Shown: one piece after another, positions 1 to 11,341 of the stretch
Layout of the letters: each line of letters starts with the position of its first letter
Position numbering within the stretch: the first letter of the stretch is position 1
Source: Diprion similis
Taxonomy: Eukaryota > Arthropoda > Insecta > Hymenoptera > Diprionidae
NCBI RefSeq assembly: GCF_021155765.1
Contig: NC_060105.1
Coordinates: 14,107,001-14,171,000, forward strand
Direction of reading: 5' to 3'
DNA: 64,000 nucleotides
The notes under the pieces: model-generated
The model's input: only the letters and a program-made list of their open reading frames with translations
The model's database searches: none
Told to the model about the DNA's origin: nothing
Translations under genes and position numbers: made by a program

Positions 1-1081
1 TCCTCAACAAATTCCATCGTTTAAGTTTTTTTCCGTAAAATTAATATGTAATGAGATATAGTGTAATAAATGTCGCCGTTATGTACCTATGCGAAATTAC
101 TATTCAGCGAAAATGTTGGTTGGAGTATACGAATAAAAACATAATCGAAATTTGTTGTTACGAGATGGATAACGATATTACCTACTTGATTTATGAGAAT
201 TAGAAATCGTGCTAATCGCAATATTTGATATTGATACTAATAATAATTTTTATCTAAAGAAGGAATATGGTGTATAGAAATAACGTTCGGATATTCCTTG
301 TGATATGTGTGCCAATTGACGGTTCAGCAGACTATATCTAATTATGTATTAATATTACGAAAAATATTTGAATGAAATTTATTGAGAATTTTATCTTCTA
401 CAAGTTTAGTTATTATCATTTTTTGTGTATCTTCAACCGTCAACGAGATATTTAGCAAAAACCAGATTTTGAATTTTCAAAGTGATTATATCTCGACAAA
501 TATCATTTATATCATCATAAATATTTGAAGATAAAAAAATTATCAGAAAAAGTAATAGGAAATTCAATTTTCTACAAAAAAAGTCGTTACCATTTCCATG
601 CTCGGTACACCGTTCACGAGATATTGATAAAAATGCGTTTTTCAAGATGGAGGCTAACACTAACACATTCTAATTGAAAAAACCGTATCCAGATTTTACG
701 TTTTGTAGAACTCATTTTGGTACTCTGACGCGACGCTTGGACTATACGGATACACCGAAGTTGCGTTCCACATTGTTGCATTCAACAAGGTGTACCAGAG
801 ACGTGTCATAGGCCGTTTCGTTTCTGATGATTATTTTAAGCTTTTGATGCGTCCGAAGCAGAAAAAGCGGTTGAAGAATAGCGTCAAATATTCAGTCACC
901 TCCGGGTTCTCGCAGCGAAAACATCCACGTCAAGAGAAAATTAGCTCTAGAATTGATTGTAGTTCCATGAAAATAACAATTTGCGATCTTTCGATTATAT
1001 TAACGGTTATTGATTTACATTTTTTTAGAGAACGCGTGTGCATGTGCGTTTTGGGCAGTGTGTCATTGAACTGTTTCAACA
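1..1081. other. AT-rich stretch with no supported gene
   Basis: No exon, RNA gene or clear transposase reading is visible. Positions about 430-660 carry phrases such as cgagatatt twice (near 440 and 615), which suggests an old unidentified repeat. The open frames here are short, start in arbitrary places and show no recognisable motif. The right part (about 790-1080) leads directly into the transposase remnant and may be its 5' flank. Confidence 0.4.
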
Positions 1082-3660
1082 ATGAAATGCGGACGGCCTC
1101 GTAAGTTGGACACTCACCGTATTATTTCGACTGTGTTGGCGCACAAATCGGATGTGGTCTCCGATTTAAATAAAATTATTTCCAAACAAGACAGAGTGAT
1201 GCGAGTGCTATCGGACAAACTTGACAATCTCAATCAATCAACAACATGCCTTGTTCACCTTTGTTGTAAATAATAGATACAATGTCAAAGATCTTCTGAT
1301 CCGGTTCCGGAAGCGATAGTGATAAAATTTTCCGAAACATCTATCCTCGGTGACCAATCTACTTTGGATACATCAGCAGTATCTGCAAATAATGAAAACG
1401 TTCAGCGAATGGTTAATATCACGTTTGAGAGAGCAGAACTGGAAGCGTTGCTGTTAAAGAAACAATGTTGTCGATCAGAAAAGACCACAGATTTCCTTCC
1501 GAGAATATTTAGTTCTCCATCTTGGCAAGTGGCAGGAGGCTGTCACAAAACCACACTGGAAGACCTGCAAAAACAAATGCGGTTTCCATTTTAAACCTAA
1601 TAAAATTTATAATGATGAACTCGAAGTATTAGGTAAGTGTAATTGTGGTTCAGTCATAAAAGAGTTGATCGAACGCTTAAACCTAAATGCTGAAACAAAT
1701 GCGATGACGCGTATAACAAGTACTGGTGAGGATGAGTGCGGAAAACTATACTTGCGAGATCCATTACGTCCAATGCTGGAAAAATATTGTACGAGACAAA
1801 CAAAACTACCGAAATTCATCGAGCAGCAGAGGCAGACCGAATGATGTCTCTTGATGACCCAGAACCTGCACACTTGTACAAGGATGAGGCATTAAGGAAG
1901 GCAAAAGGAGAGTACCAGACGTCACTCACGTTGGACAAATATCCCGTAACATCCATTCTTCTTGCACAGTTGTCAGCACTCAAATATTTCATCCATTGTG
2001 TCGGTTCGAATCCGTTTTTTGTGCATTACTGGTTAAACTTGCAGAAAAATGTTTACAAGCAATATTCACTTTCTGAGATGTCCTCTGTAGCAATAGATGT
2101 CATTTGCCGCAAAATTATTCGAACCGTTGGATTCAAATCGAAACATGTTTTTTTGTACACATGTGTCACCAATCACCCAATGCAGAGAAAGTTCCAAACA
2201 CACAGATGCTTAGTAAATCACCCAATAAAAATTCAATATGCTATTGGCTAATAGAGTGGATGAGAACCGGAGCTCCACCTCTAAAAGAGGTTGTTATTAA
2301 CCGTGACGAGTGTTCACCAATTGCAATTTCGTTGACGAATATGCCTACAGGTATTGGAGACAATCTTATATGTCCGTGTGCTATATCCGCATGGATGTAG
2401 CTCACTTTATCACGGCTTATGCAAACCTTTTGAAAGTAGCCATCAATCCGAAAATTAAAATATTTTATATGGCATCAATCGGGCAATTAATACTTACGCG
2501 TACAATCTGCGATGCGGAAAATATTTTAATCGCCATGCTTATAGATAGCTCGAAGGAAGACCAAAAGGGTTTCTCGAAAGTGGGGTGATCTCCTGCTTGA
2601 TGATAATCCTGATTGCATAATTCCTGAAGTAGTTGCACATGATATCGTTGGAGAACCTGAAATCGCGGATACAGAAAATGTGAATAATATGTGGAGTAAT
2701 TGGGCTTTAAAAATTTCCGATAAGGTCTTCACTGAATGTCTCGACGCGGGAAATAGTGTGAACGCGCACTATCTTCCACGATTCGCAGATCGCTTACTGA
2801 AGGACATGAAATGGTTTCTGCTATGCTTCTGCGTTTGCCGCGATCAGTTCGGTTACGGTAGAGTTCCTGCATCCAGTGCAGCCATTGAGGTAGAATTCAA
2901 TAACGTCAAAACCAGACTCCTTTCAAATGAGACGTTACCGAAGAAGAAAGCGGATCACATGATCGATTCCAGCAACGCAGAAAATTGGAGCGGACTAGCA
3001 GCGAGCCTTGAAAGAAGAAATCTAGATACTAGCAAAAGAAAAGAACTTGACTTAAAACCAGTTTCTCTTACATGAGAAGATAAAGCAGGTACCTATTTAA
3101 AAAAAATGGTAGTTCATTGACTCTACGAGCGACCAACTTTGAAGAAACAAGGTCACCTTATCACACACTTAGGCGTTTGATAGTATATTCCGAATTTTCC
3201 TCACGACAATTTTTGACGGTGCTGACTTTTAACCTAAATGGAACAGGTTAACGCGAATGAATATCTTTTTCAAAATGATTACGAACAGAGCAGAAACAGG
3301 TATCACAAAAATAAAAATACCTACCATTTGAGGACCGAAAGCCTAGTTGCCATATTTTCGACGGAACCCAGGTTTCATAATACCCTGAGTGTAATGTACG
3401 AAGCAAATGTAGAGTACTTATGTTCCCGATTATTCAAAAGTACATCGTGTGTCACGGAAGTATCTTCCTGCGACGAGAAATGTCCACCGAGGATTAAAGG
3501 GTTTGCTACGACGCCTGTTCATTCCAAGTATTCGCTGGAAGACGACTTCAATAAAATCATCGAAGACAATTTCTTACTGCTGGTCCCCAGCTCCGCTGCC
3601 AAAAAAAACTCGTGGAATTGAAACCACTGCCCCACCAACAACTGGTAAGGAAATAGTTTT
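1082..3660 (+). pseudogene. Decayed DNA-transposon transposase, MULE/NOF-like
   Basis: Fragments in all three plus frames line up in the order of one long protein seen as multicopy uncharacterised ORFs in insect genomes. They are a basic N-terminus (GRPRKLDTHRIISTVL near 1090), a Cys-containing segment around 1565-1640 (PCKNKCGFHF then GKCNCG), DPEPAHLYKDEALRKAK near 1857, LDKYP then NPFFVHYW near 1935-2030, WLIEWMRTGAPPLKEVV near 2247, YIRMDVAHFI then ASIGQLIL near 2385-2490, and a C-terminal block QFGYGRVPASSAAIEVEF near 2845. A further fragment follows at 3238-3660. At least six frameshifts or stops break the frame, so it cannot encode transposase. Assignment to the MULE/NOF superfamily is from memory of the family; the transposon origin is more certain than the superfamily. 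Terminal inverted repeats were not found. Confidence 0.7.
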
Positions 3661-4567
3661 TACTAACAAAATTTTCTTCATATTTGAACATCCGAAACAT
3701 TTTTGGTGCATACAAAGAAACTCGTTGCTGAAATTATAAGAAAATTCTTTAAAAACATGCAGTTTGCACATACCAAACAACGTTTCTTAATATTTTTCAC
3801 ATATTTTTCAACATATTAAACTTGAATATATTCAATACATATTCCCAGCTATTAGTTATAATAACGCCAATAAAGATATTATTATTAGAAACTCTATTTT
3901 GAGAGGGTATATACGAGGCGACGCGACGGCTGAAAATGTGGTTGCATTTTGGAAATGAAATCTCGGTAACCAATTATTGAATTTACATGTTTTGCAGTAC
4001 CCCACGATTTCGAGTTGTCAGTTGATTTGAAACGAAAAATACGAGCGGATTCTTAAAACACAATACGTGATGTTCTTTACGACGATCTACGTAATAAAAA
4101 AAGTCGTAAATTCCTTATCCAGGGACTCGATTTCAATTTCAAACGGTTACCATTTTTTTCAACATAATCGTGGCAAAAAAAAATTATGTATTGTGTTTTA
4201 ACAATCCATTCATATTTTTTATTTCAGATCATTTGATAATTCATAATCGTAAGCACCGCTAAATATGTCACCGAGTAAAATGGTTCACTATATCGTTATT
4301 AACAATGTTTTGTATTTTTTGATTCTAACGAAACAAAAACATAAATGAACCTTAATCTACATACTTTATATAAAAACAAATCCCAACCGAATTGAATATT
4401 TGATTGTCGGGATATAAATTCCGAAAATCCACCTACTTTTTCAGTCGTTTACTGCCTGGTTTCTTGTACGATAATCATGAAGTATAATCACACGTAAAAT
4501 AACGAATATGTAAGTCAGCAGACAGATGAGTAGATAAGTCTCTAAAAAAAAAAGAAAAAAATTTTGA
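3661..4567. other. Noncoding AT-rich stretch
   Basis: No exon or RNA gene can be supported. It probably includes the downstream flank of the transposase remnant. A short GC-richer spot (gaggcgacgcgacgg near 3915) stands out but has no assignable function. Confidence 0.35.
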
Positions 4568-5113
4568 AGTATTCCACGCTAACTCAACAAACGAATTTTC
4601 CTTCCCCATTTTTGATGTAGTTCATAATTTTGCATACGATTTTCCTGACTCTGAATAGCTTTCATGAGTTATTTCACATTTTTCTCGCCAACCGTTATTT
4701 TTTTATAAATGTTTCAAGCAATTTTAAAGATAATCATTCATTTTCATGAACCAAGCGGATTACGACGAAACACATTTACAAAAATGAACAATTATCAGTA
4801 AAAACACCAAATTGGGCAAGATTAGGAATTTTTATTTTTTGAAATTAGTCATATGTACAAAATTAGTTCCCACTTTCAGTTTTGGGCAGAACGATCGTCT
4901 TTGATGAAATCGCTTTTAAGAATTGTTCCAAATATTAAAAAATAGCGTTCTGTGTCGACCCTCAAAAATTTATAAAAAAATTATGGTTGGTGAAAAAAAT
5001 CCGAAATAATTTAGGAGTGTCATCCAGAATCAGGACAATCGTATAAAAAATTATGAGCGAAATCAAAGATGGTAAGGGACAATCATTTGTTGGGTTGCGT
5101 GGAATATCTCATA
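4568..5113. repeat. Foldback (MITE-like) element, ATTCCACGC family, copy 1
   Basis: The left part (from 4571, attccacgctaactcaaca) is repeated in inverse at the right end (to 5111, read on the other strand as attccacgcaacccaacaaa). Imperfect similarity runs inward for roughly 200 bp per arm, including paired blocks around catacgattttcctgactc. No coding potential. The termini match those of the foldback at 39279-39618, so both belong to one nonautonomous family. Exact ends and target duplication were not resolved. Confidence 0.7.
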
Positions 5114-5911
5114 AGCACGAATGAACAAATTAACATAAATTAACATAAAAATTAACATAAATTAATAAAAACGATGATTTTCAAATAATCAGTAAGTAAA
5201 TATCGTTTACAGGAATGTTCCTCATTTGCGATGTGTACGATTTGGAAGACAGCACAGTTCACAACTCAGCTCTGTAAGATTCGAAGGTCATTTCGATTGA
5301 GGGGTGTCTAGACTGGAAACTACCCGGGGCACGAACAAGAACATCGATTCCTGAGCGCAAGGATATAGGATATTATTCGCCGATTTGCTTGTGACCACAT
5401 GAAACGTGGGTACGATATGACGATACCGAAAAAATGGGAAAAACGTATCAAACAATTTCCCTGAAAAAGTGCATTTAATAGTATGTAGTCCGTGAAAACA
5501 AACTTTATGAGTTAGACCAACATTTAAAAGGGACCTTAATGCGTACCTGTTAGCTTTAAGAAGATTCCTTTTCCTTAACTCGATGTACCTGTTAGTTTTA
5601 AGAAGAGTCCTCTTTATTTCTCTCACATTGTGTATATAAATGTGCAATAGTTCAAGTATGTGTGCATTTATGTATAGCGTTTGGGAGTTTATTCAAATTA
5701 GATATTAGAATTAAAGCTTCAATTGTTATGGGTGCGTAACACCGAACATCCATGAGCTGCAATAATAAAAATCACTTGTATTTTCTGAGTGACATAGAGT
5801 TAAGATCAATTTTTTCATCACTATTAGTGAAGTTGCGTATTTTTAAAAATGATGTTGCATTCGATATTCGCATGATTTAATATTCGGTAATTTATCGCCA
5901 TTAAGGTGGAT
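5114..5911. other. Intergenic, no supported gene
   Basis: Only short shadow frames. A small direct repeat, cctgttag followed by tttaagaaga, occurs at about 5548 and again at about 5588 and explains the repetitive look of the minus-strand frame here. No motif or splice pattern supports a gene. Confidence 0.35.
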
Positions 5912-6118
5912 TATCTAAATACAGATTCCTACAGGAAATTTCACGCCTATATAAAGTGAAAGAAGATGGAATTTTCCTAACTCTAATCGGTTAAGAGATA
6001 TTTAAGATGACTTAATGTTTATAGTCGAATATCTCGTAATCGGATAGAACTAGGAAAATTCTATGTCTATACTTTTTTATACAGCGTGAAATTTCTTATG
6101 AGAATTTGTATTTAGATA
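5912..6118. repeat. Short foldback element
   Basis: An imperfect inverted repeat of about 207 bp. The left arm begins atctaaatacagattc, and the right arm, read in reverse, begins atctaaatacaaattc. Both continue into a shared gaaatttcacgc and then gaattttccta, meeting near 6015. It has no coding content. It is probably a small nonautonomous DNA transposon; the superfamily is unknown. Confidence 0.65.
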
Positions 6119-7799
6119 GTTCATAAGTCAAGTTGCAAAGGAAAGATGAGATACAATCAGGTTCTACGACGGTATGCACGACTGTCTCAGTATAGACAAG
6201 ATAATGGTCGAGGGGAGGGAACGTATCCAATAGATAACACAAAAAATGCAGATAATGAGGTAATAAAATCAAGTGTATTAACAAAAGATCAAGAAAATTA
6301 GATACAGCCAGGGAAAAGAGCCAGATATTTGCGTGATAAGCAACAAATAGATACAGTTGTGGTTTGAGATACCATTACTTTGAATTCGTAACAATCAGCA
6401 AGGCTTACAACAATCGATTATAGATTGACTATCATGCAAGAACAATATAAGAACAATTAAAGTAAATGCTAACAATTTGAGTAAGACCGAGTTGGAATAT
6501 CAAGAGAATAGTAATATTACGAGCAAGGTAAAACAGCAGTTAAAGTTAAGTTAAGTAGTTAAAACATCAAGGTAGTATCAGCGATGAAAAAATCCAGGAA
6601 ATTGAACAATTCTGTCAGGACAAAATTGAATTGAAAAATTACAGAAGCAAGATGATCGAAGAAATAGTGACAGAAAAGAAAGTAATAATTTATTTATAAT
6701 ATGCGTACCAAACAGTTTCAATCGTCGTCACTGTCATGGTTAATTACCGGATTAACTTAGGCGAAGACAAAGATTGAAATTGTATGGTACACATTTTATA
6801 AAGAAATGAAATTTTCAAATACATATAGGACTATTTGTTTCCAACCTACCACGTAACATTAATATCAGAACGTGAATTTGAGTGACTTCCAGTGTAAATG
6901 TGACACATTGATACTAAAAAAAATTCATTTACCGTGCCTTCTGATTTGATATTGGGTCACATTAAAGGCTATCTAGCTAGCTAACTCGAGGTGGAATCTC
7001 GAATTTCGTTTTGGAACAATGTGTCTGTATATATAGTTGTAGGAGCGTGCCTGGAAGTGAAATGAATCGACCATAGAATACCCAGATACTGAAAAATTCC
7101 GGAAAACAATTAAAAACAGCGGTTTTTCTTTTCTTTTAGACAATGGCGCACCAATGCGAATAATCTGATAAAATTAGAGGTTTTGTACTTTGATGACATA
7201 CTCTTTATAAAAGATAATGATGGTTACAAGTCTATTATATCATAGTGAAAACAGGAAAAGAAAACTTGATTTTTTTTCTACTCGGAATTAACCAACATGG
7301 GTTAAAAAATACTTTTTTTTTACGTATTCTGACTAGTTCCGCGTTTGTGATTTTTTTAGTACCGTAGCTTCAATTATGTCGAAGTAAAAAAGGAAAACAA
7401 CCAAAACGCAATATTTGACAGTCCGCAAACTTCTGTGTACTGTGCATCGCAATTCTATTTCTCTACAACCCCGAACACTGTTTGCCCCATTCATTATTCC
7501 CATCAAAATTTACGTCAAAAGCAGTGCATAAACATGTGTAACAGTGTATCGTCTTGGTTGATTCGAACCCTCTTCAGCCGGATGCTCAGAACCGACCAAG
7601 GTCAGTTTTAGAAGGGAGTTGAGTAGAGTATAGAAATAATCGGACACTTGATTAGTTCAATAATAATACTTTATTCTCCACTTTCTAGGAGATCAATAAC
7701 ATAAGAGAAACAGAAATAACAACATGTTAGCGAAGCCTCAATATCATAGCTATGGTTGAATACCGTTGTCCGGATGGGTCTAGGCTAGAACCCGAAGGT
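6119..7799. other. Intergenic, includes one member of a diverged repeat pair
   Basis: No gene supported. About 6120-6410 resembles 21975-22310 in layout and in short blocks, and both end in aacaatcagcaag (6395 and 22288), so they look like old copies of one repeat. Around 7600-7680 the minus strand carries an aataaagtattattattg block, as seen near LTR 3' ends. A long terminal repeat running from about 8766 down to 7600 is possible but unproven. Confidence 0.35.
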
Positions 7800-8540
7800 C
7801 TTCTCTGGGTCCGCGGTACCTGATAGTACGAGAGATGACGATCAAGATTTTTCGGTCATCGTTTCCCAGATAAAACCATATAAGATCGATAGAAAACACC
7901 ACCGTGAACTCAAAAAACCGATTTTCAGACATTTTGTGCATAGCTGCTGACCTAAGCCCATTTTCAAAAATGCAAAAAAAAGCCAACCTCGGTCATCGTT
8001 TCCCGTCTGATATTCGGAATGTAGTTAAATGAGAGCCCTGAGATACCGGAAACACGGTTTTCAGAAAAAAATCTTATGACCGGCCATTTTGAGAGCATTT
8101 CAAAAATGTAAAAAATTTAGCTGACCTCGGTCATCGTTTTCCGTCTGAAAACTGCATTTCGGTATTATTGGTAGCAACACGAACGATTTAAAAAAAGAAA
8201 TTGAACTGGGAAACGATGACCGAGGTTGGCTTTTTTTTTGACATTTTTGAAAATGCGCTCAGGTCAAACGCTACACGCAAAATGTCTGAAAACAGCATTT
8301 TTAGTAATAAAATAACAAAATCTATGTACATACATTTTCAATATCAGACGGGAAACGTTGACCAAGGTCGGCATTTTTTTTTTCTTTTGCATAGCAGTAA
8401 TCACCCCCCGCGACTCTGCTACATTTCTGAGGGTTGGTCATAGTGGAAATCTGTTTCAGGGTGATCTAATCTATCGATTCTATATAGTTTTATCCGGGAA
8501 ACGATGACCGAGGGTTTTGGTTCTCATCGTACTATGAGAT
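7800..8540. repeat. Large foldback with internal CGGTCATCGTTTCCC repeats
   Basis: The phrase cggtcatcgtttccc or a close variant occurs at about 7853, 7990 and 8129 on the plus strand and in reverse complement at about 8206, 8349 and 8499. The two halves are mirror images centred near 8170. The flanks of the outermost copies also match (tagtacga outside, then ataaaac, atata and atcgatag inside). The mirrored short frames share the residues FENGLRS/FENALRS and KMSEN, as expected from an inverted duplication rather than from protein selection. No transposase is present. Confidence 0.75.
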
Positions 8541-9659
8541 TGACTGTCGATTGGCCGGACGCTAGATGGCTAGGATATATCGACCGATCGGAGATGTCGG
8601 TATCTTAGGTGGCAGGTGCCTGCCCGACATTTACGGCACTAAGGCTTAGGGCCGAAGGGTTCGGGCATTAGCGACGAGGTGGCAGCAACGGGTCGGTTTT
8701 TGGTTTCCCGCGGTTTCCGGAATCTGTATACTAGTTACCGGCCCGGCTGCCAATTACCTTGCCACACATGCTTGCATTTTTTGACTGCTTGGGAGATACA
8801 AGTATGTACAAGATACAGATGTCACGAAACGATCAGGATTAATCGTAAGCAGCAATAAAACTGAAGCGTCGAATCATTATGTTCAGTTAAAAAAATAGTT
8901 GTAATTCAGAATTATCACATGAGCTTTTTCTGAAATGTTGTGCAGTCGATGCGTCATAACATTTCACAGGAAAGTTAGCTTTAGTTCGATATATTGCTTT
9001 CGCAAAATTACTCACACGTTATGGCACGAGAGAAACTAAAGTTTGACGGATCACATTGCATTAGATATCAAAAGTTGATTCTTGGTATCAGTATGACAAA
9101 CAGGTTTGTTTTCTTGGAAATGAAGGTAAAAATACGAAACAAATTTCTTTTACGTTTACGTCCCCAATTCTTGCTCACGAAACACAGAAAATTAGAAGAC
9201 AATTCAATTACATATAGCGATACTAACAATACCTGTGTATCCAATGATTTGGAAACTGTTGAAAAATTGGTCGTATTACCCTTTGTTGCAGGCCTTTTTG
9301 AGCCATTGAAGGCATTGAATAGAATTGTCACAATATATAGCATCCAGTTTGTTGGAACTAATAATAACTATTGAAGATATGCTTCCCTAGGATAAATTTT
9401 CAAATGTTGTTTATAAGATTCCTTGCACAAACTATAACAGTGTGTGTATTGGATAGACTAGATGAAAATAAGTTTTCAGAAAAAATCAATTTTTTGACGT
9501 CCAGATCATTCGTTGATCATTGATGGATTGGCCCATATGTTTACGAAGTGGCGTATATATATTTATTACAAACTTTGATCTATTAGATTCAATATTCTTT
9601 TTTTTCCATGTTTATTTAGTTAATCCAATAAATTTATAGCTCTGCGATAGGATAAATTA
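8541..9659. other. Intergenic; GC-richer 8.55-8.76 kb then AT-rich
   Basis: 8550-8760 is clearly more GC-rich than its surroundings and, on the minus strand, begins tgtgtggcaaggtaattgg. This could be the start of an LTR that includes the foldback, but no second LTR or internal retroelement coding was found. The open frame at 8994-9374 is 126 codons long with no recognisable domain; I do not call it a gene. Confidence 0.3.
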
Positions 9660-9689
9660 AATAATTTGCCAAATTTGCTGTTTCTATTA

Positions 9690-10174
9690 TAGCACAATTC
9701 TAGAAACGAGCAAAAACTACATACTCTTTACTCCATCCAGCTGCTCTTCTAATCATTTCGATATTGACTCCTTTTCTCATAGCAGTTGACGTTGATGCAT
9801 GTCTTGTACATCTCTCGAGGTGGATTCTGACCGATTCAAGGCCACCGGTGTCGTTTGTTACGCAGGTTGAATAGATGGTAGCAGACGACACCGGTGGCAT
9901 TCAATCGGGCAGTTTCCACCTCAGAAGGTGTACTATGAGTTATAAATAAGCTCGTGTCTACCCCATCCTGCTCTAGTATTTCTTTGATCCATCCACTATT
10001 TTTAACAGTAAGAAATAATCTTTTTTCATCTTTAGGACGGATACTCTTTGTTACTGTTAGGTATTGCTTTAGAGTTGTCGCTGTACAGAGCTGTGGTTTG
10101 TTTCTGAAGTAAGATAAATTTAGCAGAGGTTGGAAACAGTTCACTCTAGAAGTTTTTATTCTTTCTGTAATCAT
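9690..10174 (-). pseudogene. DIRS tyrosine recombinase remnant
   Basis: The C-terminal block reads TRHASTSTAMRKGVNIEMIR then RAAGWSKEYVVFARF, which matches the conserved DIRS recombinase signature HSTRHASTS...AGW...F. An upstream part (TTLKQYLTVTKSIRPKDEKR) fits the core domain. Where the family has FY, with the Tyr as the expected nucleophile, this copy has F followed by TAG (9703-9705). The Tyr codon therefore appears to have become a stop. A 14-bp perfect inverted repeat (9841-9854 and 9885-9898, gccaccggtgtcgt) splits the frame just before the active-site block and looks like a local inverted duplication. The family assignment is strong; the mutation reading is inference. Confidence 0.8.
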
Positions 10175-10439
10175 AATGTGAATTATATCTTCTGATTCTT
10201 TGATAGCATCGAGGTTGCGGGGTTTGATGTAACTGGAATTTGCTTAATCCAACAGTCAAGATCCCAGTGAAGGGAGTTTGGTAGTTCCATTGTTTGACCA
10301 AAGTCGTTGTTTGAATTTCGTAATGTCGAACACTTTTGCCTCTCTAGTCCCTTAGTGTACAAGGGTCCATATTTCATTGATATTTAATTGATATTTTTCA
10401 AAGTTCAATAAGAAACCTAGTGATTCTAATAGAGATCTA

Positions 10440-11270
10440 GTGTCTCTTGGAGGTTAATTAGGCATTATTTTCCTGATCTACCAACTAACAGGAGATCATC
10501 TAGGTATATCGTCGATATAAGATTCTTCAATCTTAATTTATGCACAGCTGGTTTTGTTAGTTCCGTGGAGACGAATGGAGCGGCGCAAAGTCCGAATGGT
10601 AGACACGTAAGTTCTTACAAATCACCGTTGAAGTATAATCTGAGGTATTTCCTATGATTCTTGTCGACAGGAAGTAGAAGATACGCGTCTTTTAAATCCA
10701 AATAAACTGTGAAACAATCCTCAAGCATTAGATCTGTAGTTGTTCTGTGATTCTCCATTTTCAAATGAGAAGGAATTATATGCTCATTGAATTTTTTCAA
10801 ATTAAGTATAAACCTTTTTTCACTGTCTGGTTAATCAACTACAAAGTAAGCTGAAACATATTGACCTTTCGTAGATTTGCACTTCGAGACGGCTCCTTTA
10901 TCTAATAACTTTTTAATTGCTATTGAATAATTTTTTAAATCCTGCTTAGACAGCTTAGGTTCCTCTCGAATTCAAGTTTTTCTGACCTTACAGGCCAGAG
11001 GAATTTGATATTCGAGTAGCCAGTTCAAAACTTCTTGGTCTGAAATTATGCCCTTCCATACGTCGACATAATCTTTTAATCGACCAGTCAGCATCTTGAC
11101 ATTTATCGACGAGGTTGACGGCTGCTCCTCTCGCACGACTACCTGCCTTTCAGGTTGACCCTTCTGCGTTGTGGCATCTTCTAATTGTTTTTGGGAAGGC
11201 CTTTTCAGTATAAATGACTGGAACTGTCGTTACCTTTGGGATGAGATGCAGTGTTGATTTTTGAGCCGTT
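10440..11270 (-). pseudogene. DIRS reverse transcriptase remnant
   Basis: Minus-strand fragments include DCFTVYLDLKDAYLLLPVDK and HRKYLRLYFNG (about 10720-10625), LTCLPFGLCAAPF (about 10605) and TIYLDDLLLVGRS (about 10510-10475), with the YLDD catalytic motif intact. Upstream are pieces such as LKKFNEHIIPSHLKMENHRT that fit the DIRS RT N-terminal fingers. The wording of these motifs is closer to DIRS than to Gypsy or LINE RTs. The frame is broken by several stops. Confidence 0.8.
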
Positions 11271-11341
11271 ATAATCGGAGAAGCGACGAGAGGTTGTGGT
11301 GGACCATTGCCGTAACTATGGGGAACCTGGAACCGACCGCC

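Noticed and set aside
2003..2016. ggttcgaatcc, a perfect tRNA T-loop/B-box word
   Set aside because: Lies inside the transposase reading (VGSNPFFVHYW), with no tRNA arms around it.
7553..7605. tRNA-like phrase (gattcgaaccc on plus, a B-box-like inverse)
   Set aside because: No acceptor stem, D arm or anticodon arm of proper size could be folded around it; at best a primer-site or SINE fragment.
8994..9374. 126-codon open frame on the plus strand, overlapped by a 91-codon frame on the minus strand
   Set aside because: No domain, no splice context and no codon pattern; both frames are open by AT-rich chance.
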